From Bacillus sp. REN10 (GTDB lineage Bacteria; Bacillota; Bacilli; Bacillales; Domibacillaceae), in the NCBI RefSeq assembly GCF_016820555.1, contig NZ_JADHDW010000009.1:62001-126000 (forward strand): DNA of 64,000 bases, given 5' to 3'. How positions within the stretch are numbered: position 1 is the first letter of the stretch; every line of letters starts with the position of its first letter. This document shows, piece by piece, positions 33,072-41,625 of this stretch. The position numbers were made by a program, and so were the translations under genes. Under the pieces are notes generated by a model. It did not search any database, had not been told where the DNA came from, and worked only from the letters and a program-made list of their open reading frames with translations.

Positions 33072-34541
33072 CTAATACTTTGAATTTACAAGTTCATCTA
33101 AATATTGAGTATTAAATTTTCCAGAAGGGGAGGGTTTGAAAGCCGAAACAATAATAATCTCATCTGGATGCATGTATTTAGGCAATTTTAAATCTAAATA
33201 GAATTTCAATTGTTGCTTAACATCTTTATAATTTATCCCTTTAGATAATTGTACAAAGGCGACTATTTTGTCCTTTATATCTTTTTTTTGATAATAAACA
33301 ATGCACTCTCTTATAAAATCAAGTTGTTCCATTACATCCTCTATATCTTGAATATAGAGTTGATTACCATCCTTATTAACCCTTCCATTTTTCCTTGACA
33401 GGATAAACAATTCATTTCGGTCATTTACATAACCCAAATCTCCAGTTAAAAAATAACCTTTAAACATACATTCTGATATAGGGATTGAACTTCCCAAATA
33501 ACTCTCAATCATCTCTTTGCTTTTTATAGCTATTTCACCAATCTGCTTTACTTCCAACTCTTGTCCCTTGTCACTAAGAACTTTCACGTCTACACCCATT
33601 AGTATGTTACCGACACTTTTTACATCAGATGTCAATAAATCACTATTATATGAGATAGCTCCTGTTTCAGTCGTTCCATAAATAGTTGTAAATCTGCAAT
33701 TGCATAGTTTCGCAAAATTATCAACTAACTTTTTAGAAACACTAGAACCTAAACAACAAATTTCATTGACATGCTTCGGAAGTTGCTTATTGTTATCTGA
33801 TATGTAAGCAAGAAGAGCAGATAACTCATAAGGGCTTATAATAATAACACTTGGATTAAAGCGCTCAATATGATCGTATAAAGTCTCCTCGTTATACTCC
33901 TTAGATTGAAGAATTATCGTATGCCCTGATTGAATATACAAAGTAAATAATGAAAAATGCGCTTTAAAATAAAGAGGTCTTGTATTTAAATACACTTTCT
34001 TCTGTTCTCTAAAGTTCCTTAAAGTAGCAGTCTGAAATATATATTTTGGGAATATCACCCCTTTTGGTTTTCCTGAAGTGCCAGAAGTATAAAAGATTAT
34101 TTTACAATTATTATTTTCTATAGAAACCTTTCTGCTTTGTGACACATCTGTACAGTCTATTTCTTCAATTATCTCGATGTTGATATTTTCAAAAAAACTC
34201 CTAAAACTACTTAATAACTTTCTAGTGGTTATCAATACTTGTGAATCTATGTCTTTAAAGATATCCAATAAATCTTCTATAGATGTGTCATTGTGAACTA
34301 AAATAATATTTACATTTAAATAATCTAGGGAAATCAGAACTTCTGCCAAATCAATCCCGTTTTCTAAATAAACAACAAAACACGATTTATCTTCTCCAAA
34401 TTTATTATATAAATAATGGTTTAAAGAAATGGTTTTTCTGAATAATTCTCCATATGAGGTTGTCCTGTTATTGTGATATAAAGCAAGATGATTTTTTTTT
34501 AACAGACTAAACATCTTCAAATGTGAATAAAAAATACTCAT
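33072..34541 (-). CDS. ANL-family acyl/aryl adenylating enzyme
   Basis: A 489-aa AMP-forming ligase. Motifs: FYTSGTSGKPKGV phosphate loop, IYGTTETGAIS, YFLTGDLGYV, and the catalytic lysine in PSPSGKFNTQYL near the C-terminus. It is of the long (DltA/acyl-CoA ligase-like) type and distinct from the three PaaK-like enzymes of the cluster. The substrate could be an aryl acid or the finished polyene acid loaded to CoA or ACP. ATG 34541 follows AGGTGGGAAACG; a frame starting seven codons upstream overlaps the permease gene. It follows the ABC exporter. Confidence 0.88.
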   Translation of the reverse strand: MSIFYSHLKMFSLLKKNHLALYHNNRTTSYGELFRKTISLNHYLYNKFGEDKSCFVVYLENGIDLAEVLISLDYLNVNIILVHNDTSIEDLLDIFKDIDSQVLITTRKLLSSFRSFFENINIEIIEEIDCTDVSQSRKVSIENNNCKIIFYTSGTSGKPKGVIFPKYIFQTATLRNFREQKKVYLNTRPLYFKAHFSLFTLYIQSGHTIILQSKEYNEETLYDHIERFNPSVIIISPYELSALLAYISDNNKQLPKHVNEICCLGSSVSKKLVDNFAKLCNCRFTTIYGTTETGAISYNSDLLTSDVKSVGNILMGVDVKVLSDKGQELEVKQIGEIAIKSKEMIESYLGSSIPISECMFKGYFLTGDLGYVNDRNELFILSRKNGRVNKDGNQLYIQDIEDVMEQLDFIRECIVYYQKKDIKDKIVAFVQLSKGINYKDVKQQLKFYLDLKLPKYMHPDEIIIVSAFKPSPSGKFNTQYLDELVNSKY

Positions 34542-34551
34542 CGTTTCCCAC

Positions 34552-35898
34552 CTATTGATCAAGCTTCATTTTAAAAGTTGAGATAGCCGTTAACACAGTT
34601 CCAATACAAAATAAGACAAAAATATTTAAAAAGATATCTTCTAACCCTTGGCCCCGAACTAATAAATCCTGATATCCTATTAATGCCCATGCATGAGGTG
34701 TGATTAATGCAATTTTTTGCATGAATTCAGGCATAATGAAAAGTGGCACCATAGTTCCGCCAAGTGCAGCCAAAGTCAAGACAATCATCATCGATACACC
34801 AACAACCTGTGCTTCTGATTTCACAAAAGAAGCTACAAATAGCCCTAAACTTGAACTCACAAAAACCACTGCTACTGATAAAAAAACGATTCCTAGTATA
34901 GAATCTCCAAGTGACATTCCAAAAACAAATCTACCAAACAAAAACATTGTAAATACTTGAACTAGTCCAATAATTAAATTAGGTATCATTTTTCCGACCA
35001 ACAAGCTCATTTTACTAATTGGAGCAGCTAAAATTCGATTAAAAGTTCCTTCATTTCGTTCAGTAACAAAAGAACGAGAAGCGAACAATACGATAAAAAA
35101 TGCAAACATAACAGTGTATCCTGGCACGCTTTGCTGAAACGAATCTGGATTTTTATTTTTATTACCTCCAGACACATTTACAGAATTTGTTTGAATAGCT
35201 GGTTGATTTAATGAGTTTTCTGCTGCGGTTACTAGTTCTTTTTTTATTCCGTCATAATCTATATCTTCTTTACCTTGAGAAATCTCCGGCATTTCTATAA
35301 CAGTACCGCTTGCTTTCTGAATCTTATCTTGTTCTGCTTGAAGTAACTCATTTGTTTCATTTCTGATTGAATTGATTTCCTCATTAACGGTATTTTTAAT
35401 ATCCTTTATCTGATTATCTGCCAGTTTAGCTACTAAAAATTCCACCGAAAATTCCCTAGAAACTCCCTCTATTGCTTTTTTAATAACAGAGTTTGTATTC
35501 GCTTGAGCGGGGTCCTCATAAACATTCATAGTTAACTTTTCATTTTTAACAACTCTAGCTTCAAAATGGTTAGGTATCTGTAAGAGCATCGGGTACTTCC
35601 CTTTTTTAATATACTCTTTACCTTCCTTTAGACTTACGTTTTTTTGATCAATTTCAGTTACAGCTTTTATTCCGCCTACTTCATTAATCTGGTTAATAAA
35701 TTCTTGTGATCGTTCCGTTTTATCTTCATCAACAACAAGAATTTTAACAATATTCCCCCCATCAGAGTTAAAAACCGGCATTAATGCAAAACTCATCACT
35801 GTAATAAACATAAGTGGAAGCAAAAAAAGTACGACTAAAGCAGCCTTATCCTTGAATAATATCTTCAGGTCCTTTTTAATTATTGCCCTTAGCTTCAT
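34552..35898 (-). CDS. ABC-2 type exporter permease
   Basis: A 448-aa membrane protein of the DrrB/YhaP-like ABC-2 class. It has one N-terminal membrane segment (AALVVLFLLPLMFITVMSF), an extracellular domain of about 200 residues with helical, charged content, then five membrane segments from about residue 255 (VMFAFFIVLFASR, the EGTFNRILAAPISK coupling region, and others). With the ATPase gene just upstream it forms a complete exporter, probably for the cluster product or for self-protection. The start follows AAGGTGGAGTAGTAACT. Confidence 0.92.
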   Translation of the reverse strand: MKLRAIIKKDLKILFKDKAALVVLFLLPLMFITVMSFALMPVFNSDGGNIVKILVVDEDKTERSQEFINQINEVGGIKAVTEIDQKNVSLKEGKEYIKKGKYPMLLQIPNHFEARVVKNEKLTMNVYEDPAQANTNSVIKKAIEGVSREFSVEFLVAKLADNQIKDIKNTVNEEINSIRNETNELLQAEQDKIQKASGTVIEMPEISQGKEDIDYDGIKKELVTAAENSLNQPAIQTNSVNVSGGNKNKNPDSFQQSVPGYTVMFAFFIVLFASRSFVTERNEGTFNRILAAPISKMSLLVGKMIPNLIIGLVQVFTMFLFGRFVFGMSLGDSILGIVFLSVAVVFVSSSLGLFVASFVKSEAQVVGVSMMIVLTLAALGGTMVPLFIMPEFMQKIALITPHAWALIGYQDLLVRGQGLEDIFLNIFVLFCIGTVLTAISTFKMKLDQ

Positions 35899-35913
35899 AG
35901 TTACTACTCCACC

Positions 35914-36855
35914 TTAATCTCTCAATTTTTTACCTGTTAGATGAAGAAATAATGATTCTAGATTGGCAGGTAATAATTGAATATTTTTTACAACGATTTT
36001 ATTTTCGTTTAATACATTCATAATTTGACTTATCACTTGCTGAGGATCTTTAATAATGATAGATAGTTCAGTCTCATTATTTTCATCAACTTGAATGACT
36101 GTATCCAATGCCTGTAAAGTATGTATGATAGTACGAGGAAGGCTTTCTTCCAGCTTTATTTCTAATAACCCATCACAAATTATTTGGACTAACTCATCCA
36201 CTGACCCTTCTTTTATGATGACTCCCTCATCAATAATTGCCACTCGTTCACACATGGACTGGACTTCTTCCATATAATGTGTTGTATAAATAATCGTTTT
36301 GCCCATATCTTTCAATACTTTAATCAGTTCATATATACTATTGCGGGATTGTGGATCAATTCCCACCGTAGGCTCATCCATGAAGATAATTTTAGGGTCA
36401 TGAATGAGTGCTGCAGCAATATTTATTCTTCTTTTCATCCCGCCAGAGTAGTTTTTTATTAATTCTTTTGAGCGATCTTCTAAACCGACCATTTGTAATA
36501 TCCATTTGATTTTTTCCTGTCTCTGCTTTTTCCCAATTCCATAAAGAGAAGCAAAAAAATCAAGATTGTCATAGGCGCTTAGTGTATCGTAAAGCGCGAT
36601 ATCCTGAGGGACTATGCCTATTTTGCTTTTTATCGAATCATTATGATTAGTTAATTGTTCACCATCAATTTTTATACTACCGCTAGAAGGTTGAAGCTGT
36701 GCACTCATCATAGAGATAGATGTGGACTTACCAGCACCATTCGGTCCGATCAGACCAAATATTTCTCCCTCGTATACATTCAAATTGATGTTTTTAACTA
36801 CTGTATTTTCACCATACGATTTCGAGACATTACTCAGTTCGATCATTTTCTTCAT
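35914..36855 (-). CDS. ABC exporter ATPase
   Basis: A 313-aa ATP-binding subunit of a DrrA/CcmA-like drug or lipid exporter. Walker A GLIGPNGAGKSTS, Q-loop GIVPQDIALYD, signature NYSGGMKRRINIA, Walker B IIFMDEPTVGID and the switch histidine in IYTTHYMEE are intact; a DrrA-type C-terminal domain follows. ATG 36855 is preferred, ATG 36846 (MIELSNVSKSYGE) and a TTG at 36864 also fit. The start region overlaps the end of the soluble TPR gene by about 25 bases, so the two are coupled. Confidence 0.92.
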   Translation of the reverse strand: MKKMIELSNVSKSYGENTVVKNINLNVYEGEIFGLIGPNGAGKSTSISMMSAQLQPSSGSIKIDGEQLTNHNDSIKSKIGIVPQDIALYDTLSAYDNLDFFASLYGIGKKQRQEKIKWILQMVGLEDRSKELIKNYSGGMKRRINIAAALIHDPKIIFMDEPTVGIDPQSRNSIYELIKVLKDMGKTIIYTTHYMEEVQSMCERVAIIDEGVIIKEGSVDELVQIICDGLLEIKLEESLPRTIIHTLQALDTVIQVDENNETELSIIIKDPQQVISQIMNVLNENKIVVKNIQLLPANLESLFLHLTGKKLRD

Positions 36856-37351
36856 TTCCAACAATCCCTATATATTTTTTTAAATCATGTACTTCTACAC
36901 CTTGTGGATCAATTGCTAGTGCTGTTTCAATATATTTTCTTGCCAATGCAATATTGTTTATTTCTGTATATGCTACCGCAATATTTAAAAATACTTCATA
37001 GTCTCTTTCACCTTCATTTATCAGCCCTAACAAAATCGCTATGCCTTCTTCGCTATTGCCCCCATATTCATCAGGAGTCTTAATTAAGCGAATACCATTT
37101 ACTCTTCTTACTAATTTGGAGTTTGGGCTATACTCAATTGCTTTTAATATGTTTTTTTGTAACAATTCAAGGTAACTTAATTTTTCAGCAAAGTTCACTT
37201 CCCCAGTAATACCACCATAAACCGCTGCTAACCACGCATATATTTCCCCATCTGTAGGATTCTCTTTTTGACACTCTTTTAAAAAGTTAATGGCTTCATC
37301 ATATTGTCTATTATTGATATACTTGACCATTTGATTTTCAAGTGTTTTCAT
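36830..37351 (-). CDS. Soluble TPR protein
   Basis: A 173-aa helical repeat protein without signal peptide. Helix pairs are visible at about 8-40 (NRQYDEAINFLKECQKENPT), 41-80 (AWLAAVYGG), 100-125 (KTPDEYGGNSEEGIAILLG) and 128-160 (NIAVAYTEINNIALARKYI). It is a shorter cytosolic relative of the membrane-anchored TPR protein at 32262. It may scaffold cluster enzymes or act with the exporter whose ATPase gene overlaps its end. No enzyme motif is seen. The start follows TGAGGTGAACA. Confidence 0.82.
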   Translation of the reverse strand: MKTLENQMVKYINNRQYDEAINFLKECQKENPTDGEIYAWLAAVYGGITGEVNFAEKLSYLELLQKNILKAIEYSPNSKLVRRVNGIRLIKTPDEYGGNSEEGIAILLGLINEGERDYEVFLNIAVAYTEINNIALARKYIETALAIDPQGVEVHDLKKYIGIVGNEENDRTE

Positions 37352-37376
37352 TGTTCACCTCATAATCCGATAACAA

Positions 37377-38222
37377 TTATACTAAGTTCATAAACTCATT
37401 ATCTTTTGTTTGTAATGTTGAAGATTCATAATAATCCCAAACCTCTTCGATAGACTTATTTTCATGAACAATCATACTTAAACAGCTGCTTATTAACTTA
37501 GGATGTTCGGCATCAAATAAATTACGGCCTATACACGCACCTTTGATACCTGCATCTAGAGCTTCTCTCAACTGTATAAACAATTCCCTACTATTTTCTG
37601 TGTTCTCTCCACCAGAAAGTAAGATGGGGATATCAAAAGCTGAAACAGCATCTACTATATTTTGAAAGTTACCAGGATACTGAATTTTCACAAAATCACT
37701 CCCTAATTCTCCAGCTAATCTAACACCATGAGAAATTTTTTTGGAAAATTCTTTTCGTGATGCTCCATCTGTTTGATCATGGACATTAATCATCGCTAAC
37801 ACAGGCAATCCCCATTCGTATGCCTTCTCACATACAGCACCTAGATCTTTAACCATTTCATTTTCTTTTTCTACTCCTAAATTAACGTGAATGGATACTC
37901 CTACAGCTCCTAATCTCAAACAATGTTCAATAGAAGAGACAATTTGCTTGCTAGATGGATCTTTAAACATTTCGGTTGAACAGGAGATATGGAGTAAAAA
38001 CTCTATTTTTTTTGTATTTGTCCCCTTGGAAACTATATTTTGAATGACCCCTTGATGAGCAATAATTGCTTGGATGTTATTCTCTGCAGATAAATCTACA
38101 AGTTTATTTAATGATCTAATACCTTTTAATGGTCCTAATGTAGTGCCATGATCTATTGGTAGAAATATTGATTTTTGGGATTTGAAATCAATTAGCTTAT
38201 TTAATCTATGAGCCTTTCCCAT
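37377..38222 (-). CDS. DhnA-type class I aldolase, GriI-like (3-amino-4-hydroxybenzoate pathway)
   Basis: A 281-aa TIM-barrel aldolase of the DhnA/AroA' family. Features: GKAHRLNKL start, FLPIDHGTTLGPLKGI with the catalytic Asp24, and the Schiff-base lysine Lys179 in SDFVKIQYPGNF, then LLSGGENTENS and GACIGRNLF for phosphate binding. The archaeal enzyme starts the alternative shikimate route; in Streptomyces GriI makes the C7N precursor from aspartate semialdehyde and dihydroxyacetone phosphate. Next to a DHQ-synthase-II homologue and in a secondary metabolite context the GriI role is far more likely in a Bacillus that has normal shikimate genes elsewhere (inferred). The start follows TAGGAGGAAAAGAG. 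Confidence 0.88.
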   Translation of the reverse strand: MGKAHRLNKLIDFKSQKSIFLPIDHGTTLGPLKGIRSLNKLVDLSAENNIQAIIAHQGVIQNIVSKGTNTKKIEFLLHISCSTEMFKDPSSKQIVSSIEHCLRLGAVGVSIHVNLGVEKENEMVKDLGAVCEKAYEWGLPVLAMINVHDQTDGASRKEFSKKISHGVRLAGELGSDFVKIQYPGNFQNIVDAVSAFDIPILLSGGENTENSRELFIQLREALDAGIKGACIGRNLFDAEHPKLISSCLSMIVHENKSIEEVWDYYESSTLQTKDNEFMNLV

Positions 38223-38245
38223 CTCTTTTCCTCCTAAAAAAGCAT

Positions 38246-39358
38246 TTATTTTTCTACGATTGTTTCATTGATCTTTACTCCAACATGTCGACCTGTCTCA
38301 CACACATATGCTAGAATTTCATCTCCAATTTTAAATGTTGTAGCACTTTGAGGTTCTTTATTCCCATTAAAAATCCTAATGTGCCAATCATCTTGAACAA
38401 TTGTATTGATTTTTTGATTTTGGTACTCTGCTTCAATTAACAAAAGTGGCCTAACTTCCGTCTTTACTCTACCAATAGAAACATTTCTAGTATTGCCATC
38501 TACATCGATTACCAATACTTCGATTCCAACTTTTAAGTCCGTTAAATATTTAGTAGTATCTTCTGGACACCATACATAACTGTGTACGGCACCCGCGTTC
38601 ACTCTAAACGGACGCAAATCCATATATGGTAAATAGTGCGTTTCAGAGCATACCAAAAAACCGCCATTAGATGTTGAACCAATAATCATTGCCTCTTTAT
38701 TTGTTAAAATGCTTGTCGTATCAATACATGATCTGTAGCCTGGTCCTATATGTTCAATATTAGTGATCTTTGCTTTGACTATTTCTAACTTATTTTTTTC
38801 TATATTCTGAAATTGATTTTTAAACTCAAATAATGATTCAACTTGATCAGTCTCAAACAAAACGCCTTCTGAACCAATCTCCATCACATCAAATGAGATT
38901 TTGGCCTCCTCTAATGAAACCACATACTTCAATACATCTACATTCGTAGCTTGTAATTTAGCAATGATAAGTTCTAGCGGAATATTAGTAGGGTCTTTAA
39001 ACTCTGCGATAACGATACTATGATTTGCTCCTATCTCATAAGACATATTCATCGTTTTCTGGTCTACAATAAATATGTAAAAGCCGGTCTTATATCCCAA
39101 CTTCTTGGCTTCATCTAATAAAACTGTATCTTTAGAAATAATAGTGACCTTATCTTTTTTTAATGAAGATAATTTTTTTAGCTGATCTCTTGTTTCTAGA
39201 AATACGGCAATTTGCATTCTCTCTGAAAAATTCACTGCATTTTCCTCATAGGTTTCTGCACTGAATAAAACACCATTAAAACAAGATATTTGATTTGCTG
39301 TAATAACAAGTTCTTTTGCATTTTTCCTTCTAGCATCCAACCATATTTTACGTTCCAT
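38246..39358 (-). CDS. 3-dehydroquinate synthase II-like enzyme, GriH-like (3-amino-4-hydroxybenzoate pathway)
   Basis: A 370-aa member of the AroB'/DHQ synthase II family. Typical stretches: ERKIWLDARR at the N-terminus, GPGYRSCIDTTSIL, EAMIIGSTSNGGFLVCSETHYLPYM followed by RPFRVNAGAVHSYVWCP, and GRHVGVKINETIVEK at the end. With the adjacent DhnA-type aldolase it forms the GriI-GriH type pair that makes 3-amino-4-hydroxybenzoic acid, used in grixazone and manumycin-type pathways. The family is rare in Bacilli outside secondary metabolism as far as I know. The start follows AGGGAGATAGGAC; the aldolase gene begins 23 bases downstream. Confidence 0.9.
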   Translation of the reverse strand: MERKIWLDARRKNAKELVITANQISCFNGVLFSAETYEENAVNFSERMQIAVFLETRDQLKKLSSLKKDKVTIISKDTVLLDEAKKLGYKTGFYIFIVDQKTMNMSYEIGANHSIVIAEFKDPTNIPLELIIAKLQATNVDVLKYVVSLEEAKISFDVMEIGSEGVLFETDQVESLFEFKNQFQNIEKNKLEIVKAKITNIEHIGPGYRSCIDTTSILTNKEAMIIGSTSNGGFLVCSETHYLPYMDLRPFRVNAGAVHSYVWCPEDTTKYLTDLKVGIEVLVIDVDGNTRNVSIGRVKTEVRPLLLIEAEYQNQKINTIVQDDWHIRIFNGNKEPQSATTFKIGDEILAYVCETGRHVGVKINETIVEK

Positions 39359-39447
39359 GTCCTATCTCCCTATTAGATTGAAATATTATTAAAATGATAT
39401 AATTTTATAATTATTGAAGAATCGATTTACTATCCTAGTTGTTCTAT

Positions 39448-40791
39448 CTACTTCTTAATCATTTGTAATTCATCAAAATACACTCTTTTTACTTTTTTGG
39501 AATAATTTTTATCAATTACATCACGAACTAAAACATCAATTGTCTCATTTAAGTGAAACTCAAAAGTATTAATAATCGAATCTGCCAGCTCATCATGATC
39601 AACAGTGCTATCTAAAGGCTCAACCTCTATGGTCAAATTATTGTCTGTTATGTGGAATTTATACCAGTTGCCAACTTTTTCGTTTCTCATCAATATTTCT
39701 TCTAAGTAGAATGGAGAATAATTTCCATTTGTTAATTTTATTTGATCTGTTTTTCTTCCCCGAAGAATTAGTCTTCTGCTAGTGACGCCACATGGACATC
39801 GTGCTCCATCTAAGTAGCCAATATCACCCGTTCTGTATCTAATCAAAGGCATACCTTCTCTTAATAATGTGGTGACAACAATTTCTCCAATCATTCCATC
39901 ATCGAGCTTAGCCCCTGTTTTAGGATCAATTACCTCTACATAAAGATTCCCTTCTGCCAGATGATGTCCATTTTGTTCATTACACTCAACTCCTATTAAT
40001 TGAGCTTCTAGAGATCCAAACAATATATTCGTTTTACAGTTCCAAATTTTTTCAATTCTTTTTCTAAAACTATTTGAAGTACCTTCACCTGTTAAAAACA
40101 TGGAATCTAGTTTTATTTTCCTGATATCTATGTTTTCTCTTTCTGCCATTTCACTCAATATTATTGCATAGGACGGTGTCGTTACTAATACATTAGCATC
40201 CCAGTCCATCATGAATTGCAATGCATCTCTCGGATCTGAATAGGCTCCCCCTTTTCCAATCGGTATAACATTACAGTCAAGAGAATTTTGAAAAGAGTGA
40301 TGAAAAATAAGGCCCGATGAACTCATTTCATACGGAAGTGCGTTTGCAACAACACTTTTTCTAATCTTCCCCAATAAATCCTTATATTGGATAGCTGGAT
40401 AATATTTTTTTAAATCATTCAATGTTAATCCTATATAAGTAGGAGGACCGCTTGTCGTACCAGTCGATTTTGATACCTGTGCAATTTCTTTATTCACAAT
40501 CATTTTTTTAAAATTAGCTCTGATCTCATCCTTTGTCGTAAAGGGGATATTTTCAAAAAAATCTATATAGTTTGTTGGATTTTCATTCAGCAAAGAACCC
40601 AACTTCTCAGCGTAATAAGAACTTTTCTCCTTTATATATTGCATTAATCCTCTTAAACAGAATTCATGGTATTGATCAAGTTGCTCTCTTGTGAACTGCT
40701 CAATACTTTCATCTTCTTCGAATTTATCAAACCATCTGGTTAAAGCATCTAAATATAATTCGTCTTTTTCCCTTTTCAATTCCTTAAGCAT
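39448..40791 (-). CDS. PaaK-like AMP ligase (third of three)
   Basis: A 447-aa phenylacetate-CoA-ligase-like adenylating enzyme. The phosphate loop is STGTTSGPPT (residues 109-118), followed by a GEGTSNSFRKRIEKIWNCK helix, LFGSLEAQ in place of the usual YGxTE, and YRTGDIGYLDG with a CPCG metal-type pair, then LRGRKTDQIKL. It should activate an aryl acid (3-amino-4-hydroxybenzoate or 4-hydroxybenzoate) as the adenylate. It overlaps the amidohydrolase by eight bases and lies just upstream of the GriH-like gene, which points to 3-amino-4-hydroxybenzoate as its substrate; that is inference. Confidence 0.88.
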   Translation of the reverse strand: MLKELKREKDELYLDALTRWFDKFEEDESIEQFTREQLDQYHEFCLRGLMQYIKEKSSYYAEKLGSLLNENPTNYIDFFENIPFTTKDEIRANFKKMIVNKEIAQVSKSTGTTSGPPTYIGLTLNDLKKYYPAIQYKDLLGKIRKSVVANALPYEMSSSGLIFHHSFQNSLDCNVIPIGKGGAYSDPRDALQFMMDWDANVLVTTPSYAIILSEMAERENIDIRKIKLDSMFLTGEGTSNSFRKRIEKIWNCKTNILFGSLEAQLIGVECNEQNGHHLAEGNLYVEVIDPKTGAKLDDGMIGEIVVTTLLREGMPLIRYRTGDIGYLDGARCPCGVTSRRLILRGRKTDQIKLTNGNYSPFYLEEILMRNEKVGNWYKFHITDNNLTIEVEPLDSTVDHDELADSIINTFEFHLNETIDVLVRDVIDKNYSKKVKRVYFDELQMIKK

Positions 40792-41560
40792 GTTGTAAAT
40801 CCTTTCTTAAAATATTCTTAATAGTATTTGAGAAGATATTTTCTTTTGCTTGATCACTAATTGGCAGTCTTTCAATTTTAAGTTTTTCAACACATGGATC
40901 TGAAAGTGGGAATTCTGAACCAAATATAAGCTTTTCAGAGCTGCAAATTTTTACAGCTTCCTTCACAGCTAAATAATTGCCTGTAGATGTTTCTAAATAT
41001 AAATTATCTAGTTCCTTCGCATACTCCATTGCTTCTTGATCTGATGGACCAAACCCTAAATGTCCAATAATAAAAATTGTATGCGGAAACTCCTTTGCTA
41101 GTGTTGCTACAGCAGATACACTTGCACTTGGATGAAATAACGTATGTGTATAAACAGGTAAATCTAATTGTCCACAATAATCAACAATTGATTTTGATAC
41201 TTTTCCCAGAAGAGAGAATTGGAATACTATAGGCGAAAATTTCATACCATGGAATCCTGCCTTTTTAAACTCATCTATTTTGGTTAAACAGTGATTTGTT
41301 CCTTTATTCGGATCTACAATAAAAAATCCTTTAAACTTATCAGGGTATTTTGTAATGAGATCTTGCACAACTTGATTTGGTGGTTCTTCTACTTTAGGAA
41401 ATTCTTTCCCAGTTACATATTTTGTCATTATTCTAACATCAATCATTCCACCTGGTACAAGCACTGCTTTATCAATATTAGCATCCTTCATTGCAGCTTC
41501 TAAAGCTTCTAAATTCGAATAACTTTCGTTTGAAATATGAACATGTCCATCAATGATCAA
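40784..41560 (-). CDS. Amidohydrolase-superfamily protein (amidohydrolase 2), possible benzoxazole cyclase
   Basis: A 258-aa TIM-barrel metal enzyme. Metal and active-site residues: the HxH motif IDGHVHIS (His6, His8), YTHTLFHP (His139), IIGHLGFG (His167), and LIFGSEFPLSD where the normally expected Asp is Glu216. Members of this superfamily close the oxazole ring from ortho-aminophenol amides in benzoxazole pathways (A33853, nataxazole, closoxazole types). Sitting between PaaK-like ligases and 3-amino-4-hydroxybenzoate genes, that role is plausible. Likely start TTG 41560, five bases after GAGGTGG; GTG 41569 is the alternative. Confidence 0.85.
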   Translation of the reverse strand: MIIDGHVHISNESYSNLEALEAAMKDANIDKAVLVPGGMIDVRIMTKYVTGKEFPKVEEPPNQVVQDLITKYPDKFKGFFIVDPNKGTNHCLTKIDEFKKAGFHGMKFSPIVFQFSLLGKVSKSIVDYCGQLDLPVYTHTLFHPSASVSAVATLAKEFPHTIFIIGHLGFGPSDQEAMEYAKELDNLYLETSTGNYLAVKEAVKICSSEKLIFGSEFPLSDPCVEKLKIERLPISDQAKENIFSNTIKNILRKDLQHA

Positions 41561-41625
41561 TGTCTCCACCTCATTAAATATTTATTTGTACTATAATCAG
41601 ATTCATTGTTTTAATGTCTAAGTTT

